A stretch of DNA of 64,000 nt from Candidatus Cloacimonadota bacterium (GCA_021734835.1 JAIPIH010000002.1:1-64000); one strand, 5' to 3'. Positions 8,019 to 15,596 are shown, counted from the first letter of the stretch. Notes: generated from the sequence alone by a model not told the origin. Translations and numbers: made by a program.

Positions 8019-8667
8019 TTTGAAAAAAGAAAATTCTAAGGAAATTTCTCATTTCAAAAATGACTTTTAGTAGAATTTAAAAAAGACAAAAAAATAAAAT
8101 AAAGAGTTCATTAACATAAATTGCAGTTCAATTTTAAAATGTCATTTTCATTAAAAATCGACTGAAGAAAAAAGAAATTTGTTTGGGGTTTAATAAAAAT
8201 CCGTCGGATTTTGTTGATGTTTTACTGCGCAGGTTAAAATGAAAATCCTGCCCGATTTTAACCTGGCAGTGAAAAATAAGTTTAGTGCCAGGAAATTTAA
8301 AAGAAAAATATTTAGAACGGTAAAATCTAAATCTGCTTGATTTTTTGGTTGTGCTTTTCAATAAAAAATCCTCCGGATTTTGTTGGCGTTTTTTTGGCAG
8401 TGGTTTTAATCGGGGTTCTACCCTATTTTTAGCGGAAGTTTTTCAATGAAACTTTTGAGCGTTTAAATTTTTAAAACTTCGAGATAAAAACCATTCTGAT
8501 TTTATGTCAAACAAAAAAAGATTGATAAATTGTGCTACGATAATAAAACAGAAAAAACAGTGACTGATTTTTAGTCGGGAAAATAAAAAACCAGGATTTT
8601 TGATTAACCCAAAACTTGACATTTCACCCTCGGATAAAATCAGCAATTTTGATTAAAAAAAGAAGAA
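8019..8667 (+). other. Cassette without a convincing gene, rich in palindromes
   Basis: This 650-base segment lies between two attC-like sites. The only open frames are short minus-strand ones of low complexity (67 and 75 codons), which I do not accept as genes. It contains related hairpins at 8196-8212 (AAAATCCG/CGGATTTT) and 8365-8381 (AAAATCC/GGATTTT), and an 11-bp perfect hairpin pairing 8230-8240 with 8255-8265. The two ATCC hairpins sit in a diverged direct repeat (about 8192-8222 and 8360-8392). It could hold a structured RNA, a promoter cassette or a decayed gene. Confidence 0.5.
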
Positions 8668-8874
8668 AAACGGCTTATAACAAAGTGCAAATGTAATGCT
8701 GGCGGGCTTGGTATTCAAGCATTTTCGCATTGTTCAACCACCGCCAATCCGTCTTTGACGGATGACGGTTTTAAAAAGAAATTTGGTGCTACGCCGGCTT
8801 GGCTCCGTGCAGGTTTGAAAGGGAACCGTTTCAAAATCCCGCACTCCACTTGCACCAACCGTTAGCTGAAATGT
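8668..8874 (+). repeat. attC-like recombination site 3
   Basis: The left core AAACGGCTTATAAC (8668-8681) is followed by GTGCAAATGTAATGC (8685-8699). The complementary arm GCACTCCACTTGCAC (8841-8855) pairs at 12 of 15 positions and precedes CAACCGTTAGCTG, with recombination expected after G8861. The left core reverse-complements the start of its own cassette (GTTATAAGCCATTT at 8008) at 13 of 14 positions. The long spacer contains the extra hairpin ATCCGTC/GACGGAT near 8745-8762. Confidence 0.78.
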
Positions 8875-8929
8875 TCGGCTTAAGAATCTAAGAACCTCGC
8901 CATCCTTGGCTCGGGAAAGGAGTTTTATT

Positions 8930-10585
8930 ATGAATAAAAAAAGAGAGAAAGATTTTTTACGTATTTTTTTGTTTCCAAAAACGGCGACGAAAGTAATTTT
9001 TTCTATCTGTATCTTATTGCTTCTCCCTTTAGTTTACTATTTCGTATACATAACCGGCGGAATTAAATTTGTCTTTTCTCACAGTATGTATCTGCCCATA
9101 ATCCTTGCGAGTCTTTTTTGGGGAATAAAGGGAGGGTTTGTAATTTCCATTGTTGGAGGTCTATTATTAGGTCCATTAATGCCAATAGATGTTTATACAG
9201 GAGAAAAGCAATTACTAATTAATTGGATATACAGACTTTTATTTTTTATCACAATTTCAGTAATTTTAGGTTTGTTTCGAGATAAACTAAAACAAAATAT
9301 TCAAAAATTAAAATATTATTCCACGCATGATGAATATACAGGTTTATTGAATATTTCAAGCCTTAGAGTTGATGATGACATTAAAATCTTTATAGAAAAC
9401 TCCAATAATCATATTTGTATCGTTTCCCTACTATGGAATAACTATCAAGATTTGATTAATATGTTAGGGATTGATATAACTACAGATATAATTAAGGATT
9501 TGGATAAACGTTTCTATGATTATTACAAAAATAGCTATAGAATAATTCAAGCAGGGAAATCCTCATTTTATCTAATATTATACGGAGACGATATAGATTT
9601 TATCCATAATCAGATACAGCATCTTACTGACAGACCTATTGTTATTAATAATATTCCATTTTATATTGAATTTTCAATTGGATCAGTAATGTATGATTCT
9701 TTAGGTAGTAATGATCTTGATTCATTTCAAAAAGCAAGTATAGCTGCAAATTATTCTCAAAAGAAAGGTATTTCACCATCTATTTTTGATGAAGATAAAA
9801 TAGTAATTAATAAAAATAATATACAACTTATGGGTGAGTTTCCTCATGCAGTTAAAAATGGTCAGATTATTCTATACTATCAGCCAAAATTTGATATAAG
9901 CACAAAGCAACCGGTTGGGATGGAAGCACTTGTAAGATGGATACATCCAGAAAAAGGAATGATAGCGCCTATGGATTTCATTCCAGTTATTGAAGAATCT
10001 AATTTAATCCATCAATTAACTGAATCTGTTATTAAACAAGGGCTAGAGAAAAGTAAAGAATTTATTAAAAACAAATTACTTTATACGATATCGATAAACA
10101 TTTCACCAAAAAATTTAATTAATCCTAGATTTATTGAAATAATTATCAATTTATTAGACAAACATAGTATGTCACCAGATAGTATTGAATTTGAAATAAC
10201 TGAATCTGCTTTAATGTGCAATCCTGAAAAAGTAAATTTAATTCTTAATACTCTTAAACAATTTAAAATTTCATTATCAATAGATGATTTTGGGACAGGC
10301 TATTCATCACTTGCATATTTAAGTCGCTTTCCAATAGACTATATTAAAATTGATCAATATTTCATCAAGAATCTGTTTAATATTAAAGGTATTAATTCTA
10401 TCATCAAAGCAGCAATTAATCTGTCACATGATCTTGGAATAAAAGTTATTGCCGAAGGAATTGAGGATGAAAAAACCTGTTTCGAATTGATGAATATGGG
10501 GTGTGATATTGGTCAAGGTTATTTATATTCTAAACCTTTACCAAGTTCAGAAATATTTACTTTTTTTAAAACGAATACTCTATAA
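8930..10585 (+). CDS. Membrane-bound EAL-domain c-di-GMP phosphodiesterase
   Basis: The ATG at 8930 is chosen because AAAGGAG lies 8 bases upstream; an in-frame TTG at 8906 is less likely. The product has 551 residues. Residues 10-100 carry about four hydrophobic segments. Next comes a degenerate GGDEF-like domain starting at THDEYTGLLNISSL but lacking the GG[DE]EF loop. The C-terminal EAL domain has the substrate motif EALVRW, the metal ligands ESALM and IDDFGTGYSS, and IAEGIE and GYLYSKPLP, so it looks catalytically intact. It would hydrolyse cyclic di-GMP to pGpG, lowering signals for sessile growth. It is a single-gene cassette between attC-like sites 3 and 4. Confidence 0.92.
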   Translation: MNKKREKDFLRIFLFPKTATKVIFSICILLLLPLVYYFVYITGGIKFVFSHSMYLPIILASLFWGIKGGFVISIVGGLLLGPLMPIDVYTGEKQLLINWIYRLLFFITISVILGLFRDKLKQNIQKLKYYSTHDEYTGLLNISSLRVDDDIKIFIENSNNHICIVSLLWNNYQDLINMLGIDITTDIIKDLDKRFYDYYKNSYRIIQAGKSSFYLILYGDDIDFIHNQIQHLTDRPIVINNIPFYIEFSIGSVMYDSLGSNDLDSFQKASIAANYSQKKGISPSIFDEDKIVINKNNIQLMGEFPHAVKNGQIILYYQPKFDISTKQPVGMEALVRWIHPEKGMIAPMDFIPVIEESNLIHQLTESVIKQGLEKSKEFIKNKLLYTISINISPKNLINPRFIEIIINLLDKHSMSPDSIEFEITESALMCNPEKVNLILNTLKQFKISLSIDDFGTGYSSLAYLSRFPIDYIKIDQYFIKNLFNIKGINSIIKAAINLSHDLGIKVIAEGIEDEKTCFELMNMGCDIGQGYLYSKPLPSSEIFTFFKTNTL

Positions 10586-10586
10586 T

Positions 10587-10618
10587 TTTAACAAAAGACA
10601 TCCTTGTCTTTTGTTAAA
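10587..10618 (+). terminator. Strong stem-loop after the EAL gene
   Basis: Two 14-base arms (TTTAACAAAAGACA and its exact complement) surround a TCCT loop directly after the stop codon. No U-run follows, so it may act as an RNA-stabilising hairpin or weak terminator rather than a classical intrinsic terminator. Confidence 0.5.
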
Positions 10619-10624
10619 CACTTG

Positions 10625-10743
10625 TAAGCCGAACACATCAGCTAACAAGGAATATGAGATTCCGCCTTCGGCTCCATCCAAATTGCCTTTGGTCGCAAGC
10701 TCCCGACGGCAACTTCTCATATTCCTGGAACGTTGTAGCCAAT
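10625..10743 (+). repeat. attC-like recombination site 4
   Basis: The long left core (10625-10646, ending CAGCTAAC) is followed by AGGAATATGAG (10648-10658). The perfect complement CTCATATTCCT (10716-10726) precedes ACGTTGTAGCC, with recombination expected after G10732. The left core matches the reverse complement of its own cassette start (8861 onward) at 20 of 22 positions, the best end-to-end match in the array. Confidence 0.82.
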
Positions 10744-10774
10744 TAAGACATCATTCTGAACTTAATAAATAACT

Positions 10775-11314
10775 ATGAAACGATTATTATATGTGATAAT
10801 TTTTCTTTTGATTAATCAGATAACTTATGGCCAAATGAGAACATTTAATGATAGAGAAAAGCAAATAATAGAAATTTTATGCCGTATTGATTATGGAAAT
10901 ATTGATTTTCTTAGTTACCACCTTCAAAATGAGTATTTCCTTAAGGATTACAATCAAGCATTATTTGTTTTAACAAAAAATAAAACAGCTCTTCTTTATT
11001 TAAAGAAAGAAGTATTTGATGATATGAATTTGAGAAAAAAGGAACTCTATCTATTCATTGAATTCATATCGTTAATTGATTATTTAAAATCTGAACGATA
11101 CATTACAATTTTTCCAAATAATCATGTTTATGAATCCGAGCTACATATTATAAAACAATCTTTTATGCCTAAGATTGATAATAAAAATAATATAGTAATA
11201 TTAAACGATAAAGGACTTCATATTTCACCGAAAGAAGCACAGTATCTTCTTGATAAGATGGAAACATTGTATATACAGCAGTTAAGCTTGAACAAGATAT
11301 CTATGACTGGATAA
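10775..11314 (+). CDS. Secreted/membrane protein of unknown function, N-terminal part (frameshifted)
   Basis: This 179-codon frame starts with a signal peptide (MKRLLYVIIFLLINQITYGQ) followed by a charged, mostly helical region. I recognise no family. Near 11270-11285 the sense passes to another frame, which continues VKLEQDIYDWIIENL, and the last ten residues of this frame look like junk. The ATG lacks a Shine-Dalgarno sequence. It is the only gene of the fourth attC-bounded cassette. It may be a decayed gene or carry sequencing errors. Confidence 0.65.
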   Translation: MKRLLYVIIFLLINQITYGQMRTFNDREKQIIEILCRIDYGNIDFLSYHLQNEYFLKDYNQALFVLTKNKTALLYLKKEVFDDMNLRKKELYLFIEFISLIDYLKSERYITIFPNNHVYESELHIIKQSFMPKIDNKNNIVILNDKGLHISPKEAQYLLDKMETLYIQQLSLNKISMTG

Positions 11315-11632
11315 TTGAAAATTTAATGGGTTTAGTTTTAGTTTCTGAAGAACTGAAAGATTTGAAAAGTCATAATTATGTAGCGAAAGAAGATAGAAAA
11401 TTTAAAAAAAGCCAAACTGTTGCATGGATAAGTATCTCACTTGCTGTACTATTTGGATTGATTAGTTTATTTTATTCAACAAGAAAAAAAAACTAAAGTA
11501 ATTTTAAATCAGACACAATTTCAAACATTAAGTGAGAAGCATGATAAACTAATTGAAACAGAAAATAGTCTAAAATCAGAAATTCAAAACTTAAAACTTG
11601 ATAGAAATATAAATGATACGATAAATGAATAA
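11257..11632 (+). pseudogene. Continuation of the frameshifted cassette protein: TM segment and coiled coil
   Basis: Frame 1 (to the stop at 11496) encodes a linker and the transmembrane segment AWISISLAVLFGLISLFY. At the A9 run around 11483-11492 the sense shifts back to the original frame and continues as TKVILNQTQFQTLSEKH and a coiled coil to the stop at 11632. The two shifts compensate. The whole would make a protein of about 285 residues with signal peptide, soluble region, TM helix and coiled-coil tail. An independent small ORF starting at the ATG near 11328 is possible but less economical. Confidence 0.55.
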
Positions 11633-11772
11633 CTGGCTACAACACGCAATATACGTAAGCCGGGGGATGTGGGTAAATTGAACTTTTGTACATTTACTCA
11701 AAATTGTAAAGGTTTGACAGGATAGTGCCTTGAAATCCCGCACTACGCATATTCGAGCCGTTAGGTACATTC
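11628..11772 (+). repeat. attC-like recombination site 5
   Basis: The left core AATAACTGGCTACAAC (11628-11643) overlaps the end of the preceding gene. The arm AATATACGTAAGCCGGG (11648-11664) pairs with CCCGCACTACGCATATT (11737-11753) at 13 of 17 positions. The right core CCGTTAGGTACAT follows, with recombination expected after G11760; GTTAGGT fits the classical integron core GTTRRRY exactly. The left core complements the start of its own cassette at 10732 (GTTGTAGCCA). Confidence 0.8.
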
Positions 11773-11776
11773 GAAA

Positions 11777-12481
11777 ATGAAAGTAATTTATAGGTATCCG
11801 CGCAAATGTGAGCGTGAAAAATCACATATTCAGAATTTTAAAAGGTTATTCAAAGACTTCGAGATTGAAAAATGTGAGAAAAAAGATCCACCTTCTCCAG
11901 ATTTCTTAATTTACAAGGAATCCAAAAGAATAGGGATTGAACTTACATCATTAATTGATGGTTCATTAATGAAAGTACGAAACGCTCAAAAACATTGTTT
12001 TAATTTAGCAATGGAAATGGCACACAAAAATAAAATTGATACATTAACTGTTAACGCTAATTTTATTAGTAACTCTAGGATAATTAACTTTAAACAGGCA
12101 GCCCATGAATTATACGATTTTGTTGTTAAATGTATTGAAAAAGTACCAAAAAATGATTACTTTGATATTAAGCCAAAACAGTTAAAATATTTTAATTGGA
12201 TAAGGATTCGACATTCACAAGATCCAGATTGGTGTGAACTTAAAGTAGGTTTCGCAACAATTAATCCTGTTGAAGAAATCTCTAATTTAATTCAAAAAAA
12301 GGAAAAAAAGATAAAGAAATATTTAGAGCATTGTGATACATGTTGGTTATTAATCGGTATTGACGAGTTTAATTCACCTGAAGCTTTTAAATTAACTAAG
12401 GAATTTGACACAAAATTCAGAACTAAATTTGAGCGTGTTTTTGTATTGTCGAATTACACAGATGAGCTAGTTGAGTTGTAA
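11777..12481 (+). CDS. Cassette protein of unknown function, possible PD-(D/E)XK nuclease-like fold
   Basis: The 234-residue soluble protein has an N-terminal SPDFLIYKESKRIGIELTSL segment. A PD pair followed about 15 residues later by an Ile-Glu-Leu-Thr strand resembles the active-site core of PD-(D/E)XK nucleases, although the last residue is Thr rather than Lys. The rest is Lys-rich and contains a CDTCWLLIGIDEF beta strand. The gene fills one attC-bounded cassette, begins 16 bases after the core site and lacks a Shine-Dalgarno sequence. A role in DNA handling or defence is possible but unproven. Confidence 0.6.
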   Translation: MKVIYRYPRKCEREKSHIQNFKRLFKDFEIEKCEKKDPPSPDFLIYKESKRIGIELTSLIDGSLMKVRNAQKHCFNLAMEMAHKNKIDTLTVNANFISNSRIINFKQAAHELYDFVVKCIEKVPKNDYFDIKPKQLKYFNWIRIRHSQDPDWCELKVGFATINPVEEISNLIQKKEKKIKKYLEHCDTCWLLIGIDEFNSPEAFKLTKEFDTKFRTKFERVFVLSNYTDELVEL

Positions 12482-12483
12482 CA

Positions 12484-12548
12484 GGCATGTACCTAACAAG
12501 CGTTTCGGCTATCGAGCTGACAGGCGGCTGATCTAAGTATACAACAAA
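12484..12548 (+). repeat. Truncated attC-like site 6 at the island edge
   Basis: The left core GGCATGTACCTAAC (12484-12497) complements the start of its own cassette (GTTAGGTACAT at 11760) over 11 bases and continues into an arm-like AAGCGTTTCGGC. No matching right arm or GTT core follows. The sequence instead meets the 3' end of the tRNA-Ser gene at 12549. This marks the end of the array, probably through deletion or island boundary formation. Confidence 0.6.
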
Positions 12549-12636
12549 TGGCGGAGACGCTGGGATTTGAACCCAGGATACGTTTCCGTATACACGCTTT
12601 CCAAGCGTGCTCCTTAAGCCACTCGGACACGTCTCC
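12549..12636 (-). tRNA. tRNA-Ser (GGA)
   Basis: The 88-base minus-strand gene starts GGAGACGTGTCCGAGTGG and ends with the T-arm GGGTTCAAATCCC and an encoded CCA. The anticodon loop reads CTTGGAAAG with anticodon GGA, and a long variable arm (TATACGGAAACGTATC) confirms a class II serine tRNA. Its 3' end faces the cassette array, the usual orientation for an island attached to a tRNA gene. Confidence 0.95.
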
Positions 12637-12658
12637 ATATTAGAAAGAACCAAAAAAT

Positions 12659-13690
12659 TTATTCTTTCTTTTCAGTAAACTCATTTTTATCAGAAGATTC
12701 TTTTTCCTCTGATTTTTTTTCTTCTGAATCTTTCTCTCCGGTTAATTCACCGATCAATTCCTTCAGTACATCTTTAAGATCAGATTTATGCAGCTTTGAT
12801 TTCAGCTGCCTCTTCTCAGTGACATAGGGAACTGATCTTTCGAAGCTGATTTTGATCTTTTCCTGATCTACAGGCTGTTTTTTAGGTTGTAAATGACGAC
12901 CTTCCAAAATGGAAACAATCACAACACCGCTAAGCATTATGATCCAATTCATATATATCCAGATAAGAAAGATAGGGATAGCACCTAACACACCGAAGAT
13001 TATCTCAATGTTGGTTAGAGTTGAAATATACCAATTAAAAAATGATTTAAACAAAATCCAGATCACAGCTGAGGTAGCCGCCCCGATCATGATAGAGCGC
13101 TTTTTTACTTTGACGGTAGGTATATAAAAGAAACCAAGGGTAAAAATGATAAATAAGATAAGAAATGGAGTTAAATATAAAGATAGATTCTGGAGAAAAG
13201 GAAGGTTAAAGAATTTTGAGGCAATCGGCAGTGAAATTGCCGATAAAAGTATCAATATTATAATAGAACCAAAAATAGTCATCCCGAAGAAACGCACTAT
13301 TTCGGTTAGAAACTTTTTTGGTTTAACTTCCTGAGCATTAAGAATATTATCAAAAGTAGAATTAATGATCTGAAATAGGGAATAGGAAGTAAAAAGTAAA
13401 ATGATAAAGCTGATCAAATTGAAGGGAACCCTTTGACTGGCAATTTGTGATATGTAATCAAAAACGATCTCTGCAGATTCCGGGACAAAGATTGATTTTG
13501 CTATATCTGATATTTGATCTGCAAATTTCAAAAATGGTAGTTCGGGTAAGAAGAACAGCAGAAAAATAATAAAAGGTATAAACCCCAGCAGCGTAACGTA
13601 AGTAAGTGCTGCCGATTCTTTAAATATTTTATCTTCATTGTATTTTTTCCAAAATGTTCTTAAAAATCCAAATATTTTAGTAAAAATCAT
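12659..13690 (-). CDS. YihY/BrkB-family inner membrane protein
   Basis: The 343-residue protein has six hydrophobic segments between residues 40 and 265. The family motif ESAALTYVTLLGFIPF lies near residue 25, and GAIPIFLIWIYMNW near residue 235. The last 80 residues are a charged, hydrophilic tail ending in an Asp/Glu/Lys/Ser-rich stretch. YihY/BrkB proteins are widespread membrane proteins; the older ribonuclease BN label is considered wrong, and no activity is agreed. The gene ends 22 bases before the tRNA-Ser on the same strand. The 12-base gap to the upstream ABC permease suggests shared transcription. Confidence 0.9.
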   Translation of the reverse strand: MIFTKIFGFLRTFWKKYNEDKIFKESAALTYVTLLGFIPFIIFLLFFLPELPFLKFADQISDIAKSIFVPESAEIVFDYISQIASQRVPFNLISFIILLFTSYSLFQIINSTFDNILNAQEVKPKKFLTEIVRFFGMTIFGSIIILILLSAISLPIASKFFNLPFLQNLSLYLTPFLILFIIFTLGFFYIPTVKVKKRSIMIGAATSAVIWILFKSFFNWYISTLTNIEIIFGVLGAIPIFLIWIYMNWIIMLSGVVIVSILEGRHLQPKKQPVDQEKIKISFERSVPYVTEKRQLKSKLHKSDLKDVLKELIGELTGEKDSEEKKSEEKESSDKNEFTEKKE

Positions 13691-13702
13691 AATTCACCTC
13701 AA

Positions 13703-14929
13703 TCATTCATACCTTAAAGCTTCTACAGGATCTAATTTACTGGCAATAATTGCCGGTACTATCCCCGAAACAAATCCGATTCCGGATGAGACAAGCAATG
13801 CTAAAAAGATCATGTTTATACTTGCAATGAGATCAATTCCTAAAAAGTTACTGACTATGTCAAGGATTGATAATCCTAAAATAACTCCTATAATTCCGCC
13901 GATAGTTGTTACCAGGATCGTCTGTACTAAGAACTGAAAAAATATATCTCGGCGGCGTGCTCCAACTGTTAATCTAATTCCAATTTCACGAGTTCTTTCT
14001 TGAATAGTAGCAAGCATAATATTGGCAATAACTATAGCACCTACCAATAGCGAAATTACACTGATTATATAGAAGATAGTTGAGAACATTTTTTGGTTTT
14101 CAGCCATTTTTTCCGCTTCTTCTTTAGCTGATTCCACTTCAAAGACCGGCAAACCTCGGCGCAGATTTAAAACAATGTTATTGATCTTTTCCCGCAAAGC
14201 CGGAGCACTTTTCACATCTTGTGCTTTGAGAGTAAATCTCGATATCTCATCTTCTCCAGTACCTTTGTGGATCATAGTAGAAAGTGGTACAAAAGTCTGT
14301 CGATTCAAATAAGAAAAGGCGTTTTCATTACCTATTGCTCCGCTGTTCTTCATATATCGGAAAGCCATAATTCCGATCACATTTAATCTTCGTCCTTCCA
14401 CCGTTATAACTTCACCTATGGCATTTTTATTACCAAATAACTCTTCTTTTACTGTTGTGCCGATCACAATAACATCATTTGACTGTTCTACATCAAAATC
14501 ACTTATAAATCTGCCATCCTCTACATCCCATTCTTCTATTTTAGAAAAATCAGGTAAAACGCCATAAATTGCAGTACGATATTCTTTATCAGCATAAGAT
14601 TGTCTTACCCAGTGTCTTTGCTGCGGATTAAAATATTTTGCCTCAGGAATAAGTGAGCGGATCAATTGCAATTCTTTCCAGGTAAAATAAGTTTTTACAT
14701 TCTCGGGATTTTGATATTGCCAATTTCTGCTAACAGTTATTTTACTTAATCCGCCTCGTTCCAGCATCCACTTCATTGTTTGTTGATTTATACCTTTTAC
14801 AAGTGCCAACACAACAATAATAGACATAGTACCTAAAACGATACCTATAATTGTGATCAAACTTCTGATCTTTCTAGACCAAAAATCGGAAAACCCGATA
14901 ATCAGATTTTCTTTAAGAGATATTGCCAT
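13703..14929 (-). CDS. MacB/FtsX-like ABC transporter permease
   Basis: The 408-residue protein has one TM helix near residue 20-45, a large extracytoplasmic MacB-type periplasmic domain (about 50-270), and three C-terminal TM helices of the FtsX domain. The segment ATIQERTREIGIRLTVGARRRDI is the coupling motif of this family. It overlaps the ATPase gene by 17 bases. The pair forms a type VII (MacB/LolCDE-like) mechanotransmission exporter. The substrate, whether lipoprotein, peptide or antibiotic, cannot be predicted because no membrane-fusion protein is adjacent. Confidence 0.92.
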   Translation of the reverse strand: MAISLKENLIIGFSDFWSRKIRSLITIIGIVLGTMSIIVVLALVKGINQQTMKWMLERGGLSKITVSRNWQYQNPENVKTYFTWKELQLIRSLIPEAKYFNPQQRHWVRQSYADKEYRTAIYGVLPDFSKIEEWDVEDGRFISDFDVEQSNDVIVIGTTVKEELFGNKNAIGEVITVEGRRLNVIGIMAFRYMKNSGAIGNENAFSYLNRQTFVPLSTMIHKGTGEDEISRFTLKAQDVKSAPALREKINNIVLNLRRGLPVFEVESAKEEAEKMAENQKMFSTIFYIISVISLLVGAIVIANIMLATIQERTREIGIRLTVGARRRDIFFQFLVQTILVTTIGGIIGVILGLSILDIVSNFLGIDLIASINMIFLALLVSSGIGFVSGIVPAIIASKLDPVEALRYE

Positions 14930-15596
14930 CTTTGATCAAACCGTCAACTATATTGATGACCCTGGTTGCTCTGTTTGCAACTGCCGGATCGTGTGTAACC
15001 ATAATTATGGTATTGCCTTTATCATTAAGTTCTGAGAATATAGAAAGTATATCAGCCCCGGAGCTGGTATCAAGGTTTCCTGTAGGTTCATCAGCTAAAA
15101 TTATTGTAGGATCATTTACTATTGCTCTGGCAATAGCAACTCTTTGTCTCTGCCCTCCGGATAATTCTGAAGGTTTATGTTTCAATCGATCACTAAGACC
15201 GACTTCATCTAGAACTTTCTTGGCTGTTTGAGTTCTTTTTTTTTTACTTAAACCGGCATACATCAAGGGTAATTCTACATTTTTTAAGATATTCAAGTGG
15301 GGTAGAAGGTTAAATGTCTGGAAGACAAAACCAATCTGTTTATTCCTGATCATGGCCAGTTTGCCTTTTTTCATTTCACTAACCAATTCAGAATTTAAAT
15401 AATACTTCCCAGCTGTGGGAGAATCAAGGCAGCCGATTATGTGCATTAATGTAGACTTGCCGGAACCTGAAGGTCCCATGATCGCAACAAATTCTCCTTT
15501 ATTGATAATAAAATCAACTCCATTTAATGCAGGAACTGTAATCTTGCCCATCTTATATTCTTTCTTCATACCGGCAATATTAATAATATCAGACAT
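14913..15596 (-). CDS. LolD/MacB-like ABC transporter ATP-binding protein
   Basis: The 227-residue ATPase has Walker A GPSGSGKST, a Q-loop region (FVFQTFNLLPHLN), the signature LSGGQRQRVAIARA and Walker B ILADEPTGNLD, followed by the H-loop VTHDPAVANRA. The NLDT extension of Walker B is typical of the LolD/MacB/FtsE branch. It is the first gene of the minus-strand operon and faces away from aroA across a 124-base divergent region. It powers the permease encoded next. Confidence 0.95.
   Translation of the reverse strand: MSDIINIAGMKKEYKMGKITVPALNGVDFIINKGEFVAIMGPSGSGKSTLMHIIGCLDSPTAGKYYLNSELVSEMKKGKLAMIRNKQIGFVFQTFNLLPHLNILKNVELPLMYAGLSKKKRTQTAKKVLDEVGLSDRLKHKPSELSGGQRQRVAIARAIVNDPTIILADEPTGNLDTSSGADILSIFSELNDKGNTIIMVTHDPAVANRATRVINIVDGLIKDGNIS

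Noticed and set aside
8134-8646. Two short minus-strand open frames (75 and 67 codons) in the ORF-less cassette
   Set aside because: They are low-complexity Phe/Ser/Lys-rich sequences without ribosome binding sites, and their direction is opposite to that of all other cassette genes.
12423-12653. 76-codon minus-strand frame through the tRNA-Ser gene
   Set aside because: It runs through a confident tRNA and a truncated attC site.
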